In this document: piece after piece, positions 52,932 through 64,000 of the stretch
How positions within the stretch are numbered: position 1 is the first letter of the stretch
How the letters are laid out: each line of letters begins with the position of its first letter
Source of the DNA: Adiantum capillus-veneris
Taxonomy: Eukaryota; Streptophyta; Polypodiopsida; Polypodiales; Pteridaceae
Length of the DNA: 64,000 nucleotides
Direction: 5' to 3'
NCBI GenBank assembly: GCA_014529385.2
Contig: CM043970.1
Span: 40,913,279-40,977,278 of the forward strand
Notes under the pieces: generated by a model
Seen by the model: only the letters and a program-made list of their open reading frames with translations
Databases searched by the model: none
What the model was told of the DNA's origin: nothing
Position numbers and translations under genes: made by a program

Positions 52932-55046
52932 ATGGTCAAAAGTCAAGCTTTGCCGCATTCTTTTTGGCTTGAGGCCATCATGTGTGCCACTTATGTACTT
53001 AACAGGTGTCCTACGAAAGCTTTGCAGTCTATTACTCCATATGAAGCATGGCATGGTAGAAAGCCTTCTATTGAGCACATGCGTGTTTTTGGCTATTTGG
53101 CATATGCTTTGGTGCCACAAGTGCAGCGCATAAAATTGGATGATACGGCTGTCAAATGTATTTTTGTTGGTTATAGTGTTGAAAGCAAAGGTTATAGGTT
53201 GTATCAGCTGCAAACAAAACGTATTCTGGTTTCTCGGGATGTAGTGTTTGTGGAAGATTCTATTCAGCCCTTGTTGTCATGTACTAGAGACAGTAATGTA
53301 AGCTCACATGACATTTATGACACTTTGTTGCCTCTTTTCAGTGGTGGAAATACATATGTAAGTTCCAATGAGGCAAATGTACAGCCTATGGGGGTTTCTG
53401 AAAATGTTCTAGATCAGCCTATTACTGATGCAGATGTACATGATGTACTTGATGAGGAAAGGGCTGAAAATGAGCAGGCTGGAGGTATCCCAAAATGGCT
53501 GGTGCACACTTTGTGTGATAGTAAATTGGATTCACCTTTGTCTAGTCGTACTCATTCAGGCTCTCGCCATGCATCTTATGCATCAGATTGTTATGCTTTG
53601 GCTGTGTCTAGCTTACATGATGTTGAGGAGCCTCTATCTTTTGATGAAGCACATAATTCAGAAAATTGGATGGCTGCCATGCAATCAGAATATGATGCAC
53701 TTATAGAAAATGACACATGGACTTTATGTGATTTGCTTCCTGGCAAAAAGGCCATTGGTACGAAGTGGATTTACAAGTTGAAACGCAAGCCGGATGGTGA
53801 GATCGATCGCCATAAGGCTCGACTTGTTGCAAAAGGTTATGCACAGCAAAAAGGCATAGATTATGAAGAGACTTTTGCTCCCACTTGTCGTATGACTACT
53901 GTATGTTTTCTATGTGCATTGGCAGCTCATTTTGGTTGGGATGTACATCAATCAGACATTGTTACTGCTTTCTTGAATGGTGACATATTTGAGGAAGTTT
54001 ATGTAACGCAGCCTCGCGGTTTTGTCATAAAAGGACAAGAGAACAAAGTGTGCAGATGTAAGAAGGCTTTGTATGGGTTGAAGCAATCTCCTCGTGCTTG
54101 GTATGAGAAAGCTGACACGCATTTGGTTAAACAAGGCTTTCGTAACAGTCCAACAGAAAGCACATTGTATGTAAAGCGTGAGGGTGATGTACTTCTCATT
54201 GTGGTTCTTTATGTTGATGATTTGCTGATCACTGGACCAAATGAGAGATATATTGCTGAATTTAAGGCTGATTTGAATGCTAATTTCAAGATGAAAGATT
54301 TGGGGCTGTTGCATCATTACTTGGGTATACAGTTTAAGCAGTGTGACGGTGGCATTGCCTTGGGTCAGAAAAGTTACATAGAGACATTGCTATGTAAGTT
54401 TGGACTTGAGGATTGCAAACCTATTGCCACTCCCATGGAAACAGGTTTGAAGTTGAGTCTACATGATGCTGGTGATCTTGCTGATAGCACTCTTTACCAA
54501 ATTGCTGTTGGCTGCCTCATTTATGTATGCAACACGAGGCCAGATATTCAGTTTGCAGTCTCACAGGTCAGCAGATTTATGCATAGCCCAGGGTCTAAGC
54601 ATTGGAAGGCTGTCAAGATGATTTTTTGCTACCTTAGTGGCACTTTACATCTTGGCTTGTTTTATCCCAAGGGGGGATCATTGCCGCTAGACTTACATGC
54701 TTTTTCGCACTCAGATTGGGCTGGTTGTTTTGACACGCGAGTGTCCACAAGTGGTTTTTGTTTCATGCTTGGCAGTTCATGTATATCATGGTTGAGCAAG
54801 AAGCAACCTACTGTGGCCGCTTCGAGTTGTGAGGCTGAGTACAGGGCAGTCTTCACATCTACGGTTGAGTGTGTATGGCTCAGATGCCTTATGGCTGATT
54901 TGGGTGTTGGACAGGACATTGCCAACACTATGTACACCGACAGTCAGAGCGCAAAAAAGTACACCACAATGTGCCTACATCCTGCTGAGTCCGGGGTGTC
55001 ATCGCAAACTTGGACAGTGGCCACAAAGTCTGTAGCAAATCTGTAA
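52932..55046 (+). pseudogene. pol: Copia-2 integrase C-terminus, RT and RNase H
   Basis: A 704-codon open frame. It begins with the integrase C-terminal part (LPHSFWLEAIMCATYVLNRC, GYLAYALVPQVQRIKLDDTA, VKCIFVGYSVESKGYRLY). After a linker comes RT: NDTWTLCDLLPGKKAIGTKW, KARLVAKGYAQQKGIDYEET, ALYGLKQSPRAWYEKADT and the catalytic LYVDDLLITGP at about 54208. The CNTRPDIQFAVSQVSRFM helix is intact. RNase H has HSDWAGCFDTRVSTSGFCFM and ASSCEAEYRAVFTSTVECVW. After YTDSQSAKK the family's C-terminus is replaced by unrelated residues, so the last 40-50 residues look deleted or shifted. RT looks catalytically complete by motif. Confidence 0.9.
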
Positions 55047-55140
55047 CTCCAAGTTCTCCCATGTGGTGAGAGAACTCGAGAACTTGTGTATGCAACCATC
55101 CCACCACTGAGTCGAGGGACCACTCTTTCTCGGTCCTACC

Positions 55141-55160
55141 ATAGAGGGGGAAGGAGAAAC
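55141..55160 (+). promoter_or_regulatory. Copia-2 polypurine tract
   Basis: ATAGAGGGGGAAGGAGAAA precedes the recognisable 3' LTR. Confidence 0.65.
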
Positions 55161-55341
55161 CGCCGCGGCATTTTTTCCCTCTTTAGGAGGTTTTTTCCCC
55201 CGTGCATTGTATATACGCCCATCACTCTACGGCTATCAATCTTTCCATTGCACACTAAGTAATACACTCTCTATTGTGTGCCTTGAGCTTCCTTCGTCTT
55301 CTCCAAGCTGTGTGTGTCTCTCTGCAACCCTAATTCCAACA
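55161..55341 (+). repeat. Copia-2 3' LTR, lacking its first 46 or so bases
   Basis: Matches 50351-50531. The TGTTACCATATAC start of the 5' LTR has no counterpart before it, so the 3' LTR was shortened or its junction with the polypurine tract rearranged. Confidence 0.85.
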
Positions 55342-55346
55342 CCAAT

Positions 55347-55445
55347 TGTGCCTTATATAGGCCCTAACTTGCTAGTAATAGGGATCTCCTATACCACATG
55401 TTTGTCCCGGCCTTTGTCCTACCCAGTCTTACCCTAGGCCTGACA
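55347..55445 (-). repeat. Gypsy-7 3' LTR, right part
   Basis: GTGCCTTATATAGGCCCTAA...ACCCTAGGCCTGACA, matching 58247-58346. The shared TATATAGGCC box may be the TATA region. Confidence 0.75.
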
Positions 55446-55660
55446 TTACTCCCCCCTTGGAGAAGCATTTTTGTCCTCAAAAGCAAAAGTGGTTGTATCT
55501 TCATAAGAACACTAATGGTTTCCACAGTGGCATCCTTTATGGATCTAGCAATTCGTTTGACCGGAACACCGTTTAGTAGGAGGTTCAATGAAATCAAGAA
55601 TAACATCTTGATTTTCCACGTTGTTGTCCTTTGCAATCGTCTTGTGTAACTGGCCCATTT
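55446..55660 (-). pseudogene. Gypsy-7 end of pol
   Basis: Just inside the polypurine tract, the minus strand can be read across frame shifts as a chromodomain-style ending. It gives KDATVETISVLMK (compare the family phrase DATWE...L) and then FEDKNASPRG, a common gypsy pol terminus. Too short and broken for more. Confidence 0.45.
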
Positions 55661-57889
55661 CCAGCATAACGTATAGACTCCATTTAGAACTCACTTGGGT
55701 ATGCTAAACGAGTTATCACAACAACGAAGATTTACCCAAAATAGTACCTCTTTTTACTTTCCATGAAAGTAACTGGTTGACGTAACTCATCAACAAAGTA
55801 TAAGTCCTTGACTTGTTATCAATTTTCATTAGTAAACAACCCCACCATAACTACTGTTCAAGATTGAGAACCTGACTTACACATGAAGAGGCTAAACATA
55901 GTCACAAACATGCTTTACCTTATGGTAAGCAAACTCCAACTAGAGCAATACATGCTTTCTAATTGGAATGCTTGGTGCTAATGTCCACACTTTGCATATC
56001 CTTGAGCAATAGATTAGACTTGTAATATGTCTATCCCATCTGGATAAATAACATTATCGAGGTGTGTTTCCCCACCGTTTACAAACAGTGTTCCAAAATG
56101 ATTGGTAAACAGGATCACAATGCCTCACAACCTGGCTAAGGAATCAACAATGTTGTCAATAACCATCTTGGTTAACTTGAAATATCCACAAGCACCCAAA
56201 CCGAGCCATGATCTCTATTGGTGATTGTTAGATCTATCTCATGAATGTGCATGCCGCTCCAAATCATCCTTTGCTAAACACTAGGGCCCATAACACCTAG
56301 TGTGCATGCATTTAGCCAAAAATAGATCCGAACCTACATATCCATGGTCATACTTGCCGATACTTATAGTGAATATGATGCTCATAGCACACATGAAAGA
56401 GGTAAGTAAACATTCATGAAAAGAAACTAAATACTTTCTACTGCAATCATTTGCAAGCCTTGCTGAAACGTTTGAACCATAATTAGAATGTGAAACATAA
56501 TTTTCTTCTAGGTACATATAATGAAACATTTTCATTAACAACACATAGCCTTGCTATAAGTAGAAACAACCATCCGTTTAGCAGCACTTGTAACCTTAAC
56601 AGGTTGTTTTATGTATGCGATAATTTCTAGCCACTGAAATTGTTCGTGATACTACATGCTCAAAATGGTTTATAAAAACGATTTGACCAACACCTAAGGA
56701 CTTTGTCAAAACACATAATTGAAATAGTGGGTGCCAGTGTTAGGCCCAGAGACTCATATTCTCCACATGTGAACAAAGCATATCTCCGCAAGAATGTTTG
56801 CATATGCTAATTGTCAAGTACCTTTGAAAACTTGTTGGGACCACGCTTGCTGACAATGGGTGGATTGTGTCTTTGTTTGATTGCATCAATGGCAGACAAT
56901 TTTCCTAGGAGCCATGCCCTAGCAAACTTGCTTGACAACGTCTTGAAATTGTAATTAATGGTGGGCCTTGCCAAATACCTTTGTCTTACAAGTCACAGGC
57001 CTTGCCTGTACTTGCCTGATTGTTGCCTTTAACCTTGTCTGTGCTCTTTGCTAACAAATTTTTTTTAATCATAAATTTGTTGTTTGTAGTAACTTTCACA
57101 AGCCATGCTTGTACCATGATGGTGTAAATCGCACAAGTACGTAAAAACTTGTATGGTATCACACATACCCAGTGCATACCATAGCCACTCAACATATTAT
57201 TGAATAATTTCAAGCAAAATTAAGAACTATTGCACACCTTCTTAATTGCATGCATTGACTTACGTTGCCAGAATTTTTGTGCACTGTCGTATATTGCATG
57301 TATTTGTGGCGACTTGTAGCTTATCAGACGGCTCATAGTCTTGACATTGTGCCTTGCTAAAGGTAGGTTTACCTTTGGACAAGTTGAAGACCGTGAACTG
57401 TTGTTGTTCTTTACATGAAAGCAACCATTGTGGTATTGTTGATCTCCACTCTTCACCTTTCTCTCGACACCCTTTTGCTCTCCATCGTAATCACTAGGAG
57501 AGGGGATATGAGGGTGTATGCCCGCATGGACATGTTCCTTACTATTATATAAACACCAAATAGGCCCTTCGCCTTGGCGACAACACAAAGAGAAATTTTC
57601 AAAGAATTCTTACTTCAACAATAGCAAAATTTAGCACCGCGACAATTTTCGTAGGTTGTTCCTACCCGTTTTTTCTCTCGCTTCGTAGCCATGGAGGATA
57701 GGAGAGATGTTGTGGGGGGGAAGCCCGTGGGCGACCTCCCTAAGTCCTTTGTCTTCTTGCCCTAGTTGGTTGGACGCTCACCGCGGGTGGCCAAAATGGG
57801 AAACAAGCAAAAAATAGGAAGCTCCACCAAGACAGTCAAGGGCGGCCGCCTGCGCAAGGAGATGGAAGCTCACACCCATCGCAGCAAAC
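55661..57889. other. Gypsy-7 internal region, no coding evidence
   Basis: AT-rich, with short open frames (for example 57220-57588 minus, 122 codons) but no gag, RT or integrase motif. Cysteine/histidine patterns were looked for and not found. Confidence 0.5.
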
Positions 57890-58067
57890 TCCAAACCCCC
57901 CTGTCGTAGCATTGGGTTTTCTCTCCTTTGGTAGCACGAACCCACAGAGCCAGACCACGCTCAATTTTGTCATGGTTGTCGGGTTCCCCTTTCTGTGTAA
58001 AAGAGTTTTCTCGCAGGCTCCTCAAGAGCACCCTCTCATCACAAGGGACCTTGCCCTCAGTTCGCTT

Positions 58068-58150
<83 letters not shown>

Positions 58151-58346
58151 ATGCGAAGTCATGCATTTGCCATGCAATGGCCCCCCCCCCCCCCCTCCCC
58201 TGAGTTTTGATACTAGTGTAAAGAGTGGGCACTAGAGCATGCCACTTTCCGCCCTATATAGGCCATGCCCTTCTAATAATAGGGACCCCTTGTACCGCAT
58301 GTACATTCTGGCCCTTGGGCTATCCGATCTTACCCTAGGCCTAACA
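57890..58346 (-). repeat. Gypsy-7 5' LTR (left limit approximate)
   Basis: Ends CCTAGGCCTAACA. It contains a (GA)n array at 58070-58148 and a C run at 58181-58195. The match to the other LTR is clear from about 58215 to 58346; further left it is blurred by the GA array. No Met primer-binding site was seen at its left side. Confidence 0.55.
58070..58148. repeat. (GA)n microsatellite, about 39 units
   Basis: Perfect array inside the Gypsy-7 5' LTR, absent from the 3' LTR, so it expanded after insertion or was lost there. Confidence 0.95.
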
Positions 58347-58384
58347 TTGAGCACCACTTCCAACTTCAACGTCTAACAATGCGC

Positions 58385-58455
<71 letters not shown>

Positions 58456-60070
58456 ACTTGTATACTGTTCATATGAAGAAAAACTCTCAAAACTCTGCAC
58501 CGTTTTTTACACATACTAAAGGTCTTTTCCTTCCTTTTTCTTGGTAAAAACATGCATACTGTGTAGGCTCGTTTTTTGTTATGGGCTTCTTGCAAAAACT
58601 GAGTAGATTAGCACTTTCTGCTGATATTCGTAAAGGGCTCGATATAGTGAAAATAAGGATTGGAGCATCCCTGCCATATGCATAAGAAAATGCTCCTAAA
58701 AACCTAGAACTTGTTGGGCTGTCTTTGTGGCTTACTGTAGGCTATGTCGATTACTGTAGGTTCATATACTTTCAAAACTTGACTGGTTTTTTGTTTGCTA
58801 AAAGCCTAGCCACTATGGGTGGCCGTGGGTCTCTTGTGCATAAAAAATGATCACGGTCTGCATAATGGGGTGGCCTTAGGGTGCAATACTTCACCTCCAC
58901 ATAAGACTGCGTGTGCATGAATGACAGTAGGTGTTGGTGAGTATGAAGGGTGGATTGATGGCCGTTCAGGCTTCTGTTGGGTAAGAAGCAAAAGGCGGGC
59001 TGTTACTGTATATCGACTGTGTAAATGGTTGCTACAAGGGATTATGGCCAATGGGCCACTTGGCGAAAACAAACAGCAGGCTGTTGTCGCTGTGATTACT
59101 GGTTTTTTTCTATCTAACAGTTCTCGAAATCAGTGGGCTCTTTCTTTCTTTCTTCTGTGATTAACTGGTTGCTTAGCATATTTTGGAACTCATATGCCGG
59201 ACATCGCATATGGGAATAACCTGACATCTTTTCCGAAGGTAAGTATATAGCAGCTCATTCTTCTAAACTTTTGAAATAAGCCATGGTTGGTATAACCAGA
59301 CACTAATATTCGAGATAATCGATAGTGACTCTTTGGATAAAGAAGGTAAGTGGATATTTTGGCTTGGGTGTAGCTTCTAAGCTTTTTGGCAAGAAAATGA
59401 TAAAGTTTTTTTACTACTCTCCTAAACTAGTTACATTTTTTCTTATTAGTTGGTGTTAAAAAAACGAGGTAATCACCACCAACATCTATAACCTCTGGTT
59501 AAACAAAAAATATCGGATCTCGCATCTTTTTGTACCTTTGATACCATGGGTTCTACTGATTGAAGAAGGTAAGTACATAGTTGCTTCTTTATACATAGTC
59601 ACTAAGCGGTGGCTCTTGGTGTTACCCTTGATGGACTCCACCATAGTTTAAAAAGGAATATGAAAAACTGCTAACATACTAAATGAATAAACTAGCTTGT
59701 CTAAAGTAATTAAAACCTATAAAATGGACATGGATAACAACGGATATAGTCCATTGATACCTGTAAAACACATCCAAGGCTAGCAGAATTGTTGTCTTGT
59801 TTGGATGGATGCAGGTAAGGACTCTATCTTATCTTGGATGGCTTTCTTTTCTTTGGCAAACAACCTTTCTGTAATGAATTACTCACTGAGGAACCAGGAA
59901 GTTCTCCTATTTTTAGTTTTACTGAAAGAGGATCTCTTTCCTACAATCATTGTACCTAAATAATTCTAATACTGAGTTATTTTTGTACATATCAGTTCAT
60001 TTATTCCTTGGCCAGCTGTCTTTTGAATGTAAAAATTCAATTATGTCTTATTAGTTAAGATTTAAACAGC
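58347..60070. other. Intergenic; compound microsatellite and splice-donor-like motifs
   Basis: (CT)n(AC)n lies at 58385-58453. AAGGTAAGT-type phrases occur at about 59237, 59345, 59567 and 59815. No coding frame of convincing length joins them. Otherwise unrecognised. Confidence 0.5.

Positions 60071-60071
<1 letters not shown>

Positions 60072-60160
<89 letters not shown>
60072..60160. repeat. (CA)n microsatellite, about 44 units
   Basis: Perfect CA array of 89 bases. Confidence 0.95.
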
Positions 60161-60162
<2 letters not shown>

Positions 60163-60227
60163 CAAGTGCAATGGGTACCTCCTTTCACCAAACAAAGACC
60201 TAACCGATAGAGATTGCAGCACATAGC

Positions 60228-60230
<3 letters not shown>

Positions 60231-60298
<68 letters not shown>
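60231..60298. repeat. (GA)n microsatellite, about 34 units
   Basis: Perfect GA array 70 bases after the CA array. Confidence 0.95.
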
Positions 60299-60300
<2 letters not shown>

Positions 60301-60831
60301 CAGGGAGGTAGGCAGAGGCCAAGCTCAAGGAGGAAGAACTTGCTCTCCAGCTTGTAGTGTGTAGCACAACAATACAATTCCTCGAGTTGAAGTCTGCAAA
60401 CACAAACACAAACAGTCCCTATTTTGAGGAGGAAAGAGACTCGTGTAGAAAGAAGAGCTCTTACCTCAAGCTCCGACAATGGGTACTTGTGGGTATGCAC
60501 CAAAGGTTGCATGTTGAATTTTGAGGTGGGCAAGGCAACTCGGTAAGGGGAGGAGCCTCAACACGTAGAGAAATCGAGGTGTCCAGTACTCCCACACTCT
60601 TGAGTCCCTGCTCGTGTCCCACTCAATGAAATTCCACTTGGACTGTCGATTCTTGAATCCCTCAACTCAAGGCTATTCTGTATGTTTGTTGCTTAAGATG
60701 ACTCATGAGTCCTTCCCATGGTTTATGCCCATAAAGAAAGGAGCAATTGACTCCTTTCTTTCGAGGAGAGGTCCAGAACTCTTACGATTCTGAGATGCAT
60801 TTAACGCGTAGAGATGGCACCCACTAGCAAG
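60299..60831. other. Unrecognised sequence
   Basis: No coding domain, RNA or repeat identified between the GA array and the CACTA-ended element. Confidence 0.5.
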
Positions 60832-62159
60832 TTAACACTAGGTGGTAATGGGACACTTTTATGTCCTGTTAAGTGACCAATTTCCTTGAATTATGTCAAG
60901 AGTTTCAAAATGGATTTTGAGGTGATATCTATCTAGAAAGTTGTCTCGTGAGCTGAAAAAAACTCAACATTTTTTTGGAATATCAATTCCATCTTTAACC
61001 TTGTCCTTGCACAACATTTCACAACCTAAACTGTGTGAAAAAACGGGTCCTTTTTTTGGCTTTTTTCAACTTTTTGCAACTATACCACTCTAGAATTCAT
61101 TTTTGTGAGGTCTGTAATGCCAGAGAACTATCTTTAGTAGTCCTCAACATGTCTTGATGCTTCTAGGGAGAAATAAATATTAAAGTTGTAAGTTATGACC
61201 AAATTACAAAAAATTGTCAAATCCTGTTTTTTAGCCAATTTTAGCTCTTCTATGATTTTTTTGTGGATTTCATGATATCCAAATGCATTTTTTAATTTCT
61301 ATGTCGCATATTGTAACATAAAGCTAATATTCCTTGAGTTTTCGGGAACCTAATACCCTATTTTGCATAGTACACAACGATGGTTGATTTTTTCAATTAG
61401 AGAAGAAAACGAAACATTCTAGTATATCAAGTATAGCTTTTTCAATATTATTAGTTTCTTGTGACAACTACATGCATTTTGTAGGTAGTAACCATATCTA
61501 GTCATAAGGATCAAATTTGGCTAGATATTGAATAGTTTCTATGGGATTCTACAACTCATAATGTTGAACCCAATTTTTTCATGTTTGCTGTATTTAGCAC
61601 TTCATCTTTGTCCCCAAGATTCCCCTTGGTAAGAGATGTATTATTCTTTTGACATGCTCCATGGATCCTTATGAACATAAAGGACAATAGGTAACTAAGA
61701 AAACATGCATATATTATTTGTATTGAGCGTGGCTATAGAAACTTTGATGATAGGTTTGCAGAATGGTAAAAATTCAACTTTTTTGTACCTATTTATTTTG
61801 GCAAAACAAAAAATAGTGAGTGAAAAGCAATCATATGTTCTGATCACCAACCCATTGAAGCTAACTAGGGAATTTATCTCAAGTCCTACAAAAATCCCTA
61901 ATCTTATTTTTATGCAACAAAACGTAAGAAATGACTGTTTTGATGAAAATGCACTGGTCCATCAACTTTGGAGACTTGGTGTGACCAAAAGATGAGAAAT
62001 TTTACAAGTTTCTTATTTTTTCCATGTGTAGTAGGCCTTGAACTATAACCTCATGAAAGGATTTTACAAAATGAGTGGATCTACTATGGTTTTGGAGGTT
62101 TTTTTCAAAACCCTCAAAGGACACTTTTATGTCCTGTTAGGTTACCAACCTAGTGTTAA
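60832..62159. mobile_element. Possible CACTA-ended non-autonomous element with TTAA flanks
   Basis: The element would be 60836-62155 (1320 bases). The left end CACTAGGTGGTAAT and right end GTTACCAACCTAGTG are inverted copies of CACTAGGT(T)GGTAA. Both ends also carry a subterminal GGACACTTTTATGTCCTGTTA block (60850 and 62119), itself nearly palindromic. TTAA stands on both outer sides. CACTA termini plus subterminal repeats fit En/Spm-type transposons, but those make 3-base duplications, so TTAA is unexpected. The interior has no transposase; a 96-codon frame at 61705-61995 shows no domain. Confidence 0.55.
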
Positions 62160-62793
62160 GCCCTAGGCTCAACATCATTAGGGTAGTGAGAAAACTCATA
62201 TCTTCGGATATGTTGCCCTCCAGTTTGTTGTAGGAGAGGTCTAATACATATTTACTACTAAGATCTGGACTTTGGATCATTGTTTAAGAGCTCACATGCT
62301 TAGAGTCTAGAAGAGTTACATCAATTCAACAATGGAGTTGGGGGAGAGCTTCTGGAGTTACGCTTGCACACTCCAATAGAGTCCACAGTTTTCTTACAAG
62401 TACTACCCTGCATTTGTACATCTAATGCAAACTACCTGGCGCCAAGGGATGGCAAAGAATTTCTGTTGATAGAAAACTGGTGGCATCGTGCCGATGGTTG
62501 CCAGAAGTGCTTGGTGACGTGCCATAGGCCTAACTTCTACATCATCCTTAAATCCAGTCCTGAACTCATTGCTCCGCTAGTGGAGTAGACCAAAATGTGG
62601 GTTATATCTTCCGCTTGCCCTCCCCATTCCACCATTGCCTCCATCAGCCCTTTCAACTGCTAGCCTGATGTGGAAGATGCAAGGGCGATGGGGGGCGATG
62701 ATGGCAGCATCAGCGCCATCGGTCGAGTTGGATGCAGGGTCGGTAGGAATTGAGATAACCAACATGGGAGGGGCTGGTATTGGTGTACCTGAA
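62160..62793. other. Unrecognised sequence
   Basis: No supportable gene. The open frame at 62364-62588 has no recognised motif. Confidence 0.45.
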
Positions 62794-62802
62794 GGGGGGG
62801 GG

Positions 62803-62875
<73 letters not shown>
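62794..62875. repeat. Poly-G followed by (GA)n
   Basis: Twelve G then about 35 GA units. A G run leading into GA also occurs at 44786. Confidence 0.95.
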
Positions 62876-62876
<1 letters not shown>

Positions 62877-63320
62877 ATTCTCCATCCTTTTTTCCCTTGG
62901 CATACTTTACTAAAAATGTTCGATAGTCCTGACTCCTCAATTGGCTCTTGCACCTCGACCCTCCTTCCCTGCTCGCCATGTCTACTCTATTATGATTCCT
63001 CTCTGCCTTTACCAGTTCTCTGCTCGGCCGTCTCTCCATCTCTCCATGTTTGAGCTTGGCCCTCTTTGCATGCTCACTCTTCCCACTCTATCCACTTTAT
63101 CTTTGGTTCCATTTGAGTCGCTGCAAGAGCACTAATTTACTTCGCTCTTTGGTTGCAGGAGCCTGACGGTGGGGAGCAACCATACAACTTAATGCAGAGG
63201 GTCAAGAAAGGTGGTGGTCACGCAAGGCTTACTTGGTGGTGGTGATCAGTGCCTAGGGAGAGAGAGAAATGAGTGTGCAACCAATCTTTGACGGAAAGAG
63301 AGTAGATAGGTAGATAGACT

Positions 63321-63323
<3 letters not shown>
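62876..63323. other. Unrecognised sequence between GA arrays
   Basis: Pyrimidine-rich on the plus strand (62940-63080). No gene identified. Confidence 0.45.

Positions 63324-63412
<89 letters not shown>
63324..63412. repeat. (GA)n microsatellite, about 44 units
   Basis: The longest uninterrupted GA array in the window. Confidence 0.95.
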
Positions 63413-63417
<5 letters not shown>

Positions 63418-64000
63418 ATTATCGTCCTCGGAGATCAAATATGACCTATGGGACCAAAGTTACATGTGATGTAGTATGTGTATGGTTGATAAGTGACTCT
63501 CGATGCTCCAAAATTGTGGTAATGAGAGTCACAATGGAGAGCGCACACTCTGACTGGGAGAGGAAAGTGTGTAGGTCTAGTCATGGCTGAAAATGTGAGA
63601 GAAGCAAGTTTGGATGTGACCAAAAGTTGAGCACTCTAGTAGTGTGTGGTACTCAGACTATCGAACTTGCAGTGAGCATAATGTGCACAGTCCATTTGAC
63701 TCTTCTCCATTGTCCCAACGCCTTGTCTCGCATCGAAGGAAATGGGAGTTAAGCCAAATGGCTGCGATAGTGCGTATCGCCGATAAGGGGATAGGCTCAA
63801 GCATGTAAGTGTGAGTACGGTTTCCTCTTTCAGCGAAGAACATGGTTTTGTAGTTGGGGAAAATATGGGTGGTGTAATGTATGAAGCGTGACCCACCAGA
63901 TTTCTCTCAAGCGGTAATACATTGCCGTTGTAGAAAAGCTTCATTCACTTTGGAGTCAATTGAAGCATCATGTAGCAAGTGCAATGCATCCCATCTCCCA
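63413..64000. other. Unrecognised sequence at the right edge
   Basis: No supportable gene. Minus-strand frames of 60-100 codons (63435-63944) lack recognisable domains. Confidence 0.45.

Larger units (their letters stand above)
50300..55346 (+). mobile_element. Copia-2 with CCAAT target duplication
   Basis: The element proper is 50305-55341, starting TGTTACCATATACATG and ending TAATTCCAACA. CCAAT lies at 50300-50304 and 55342-55346. Joining the flanks restores a sequence similar to the other Gypsy-7 LTR. Domains in order: LTR, Met primer-binding site, gag, protease, integrase, RT, RNase H, LTR. Pol has long open stretches (52932-55046 is 704 codons), but at least three stops and a changed protease active site disable it. 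Confidence 0.93.
50240..58346 (-). mobile_element. Gypsy-7: degenerate, mostly non-coding LTR element
   Basis: Minus-strand element recognised by its LTRs. The right LTR ends at 58346 (CCTAGGCCTAACA). The left LTR ends at 55445 (CCTAGGCCTGACA), followed by C-rich TTACTCCCCCCTTGG, a reversed polypurine tract. The left LTR is split by Copia-2: its other part, before 50304, matches the right LTR at AGTGTAAAG and GAGCATGC..ACTTTCC. The left boundary is approximate. The internal region (55446 to about 57890) has almost no coding content, so this is a badly decayed or LARD-like element. Confidence 0.65.

Noticed and set aside
57220-57588. 122-codon minus-strand frame in Gypsy-7
   Set aside because: No recognisable gag, protease or RT motif, and composition like the surrounding non-coding DNA.
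61705-61995. 96-codon frame inside the CACTA-ended element
   Set aside because: No transposase motif such as a DDE triad context or zinc finger; likely chance.

Overview
This window looks like nuclear DNA of a land plant. The evidence is LTR retrotransposons primed by initiator-Met tRNA, CCCTAA/TTAGGG-rich LTRs, very long GA/CT microsatellites, and one exon of a plant-type SMPD4-like host gene. The mix of transposon relics, long repeats and almost no genes suggests a large, repeat-rich genome; a fern or other non-seed plant is my guess, not something the sequence proves. There is no bacterial or viral gene order, no CRISPR array and no operon.

Layout. 1-4.5 kb: gag-like and LINE endonuclease relics, poly-G and GA repeats, and one plausible unidentified host exon (minus, about 3.4 kb). 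4.5-9.34 kb: a decayed Ty1/copia element (Copia-1), cut off inside RNase H and fused to a minus-strand Ty3/gypsy element (Gypsy-1). 9.34-28.4 kb: Gypsy-1, split by two plus-strand gypsy elements. Gypsy-2 (about 13.03-21.29 kb) itself holds a minus-strand LINE; Gypsy-3 (21598-28086) has a TGTCG target duplication. 29.66-39.58 kb: Gypsy-4 (minus, same family as Gypsy-1 and -3), split by Gypsy-5 (33735-36941, duplication ACAAT), which is itself split by a solo LTR (36059-36844, duplication GAAAG). 39.6-41.5 kb: LTR fragments and a plus-strand LINE RT. 41.7-43.16 kb: first exon of the SMPD4-like gene (minus). 43.3-50.2 kb: possible SINE, microsatellites, a MULE-like inverted-repeat element and a gag/protease relic (Gypsy-6). 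50.2-58.35 kb: Gypsy-7 (minus, largely non-coding), whose 3' LTR is split by Copia-2 (50305-55341, duplication CCAAT). 58.35-64 kb: microsatellites, a possible 1.3-kb CACTA-ended element (60836-62155), and otherwise unrecognised DNA.

How the parts relate. The only convincing host coding sequence is the SMPD4-like exon; nearly everything else is transposon. Every autonomous-type element is broken. Many lesions are C-to-T or G-to-A changes, as expected from decay of methylated cytosines. Gypsy-3 and Gypsy-4 share a deletion over the protease active site, implying that an already defective subfamily kept spreading, presumably using proteins from other copies. Boundaries given as approximate were judged by eye from repeat similarity; no alignments or searches were run.
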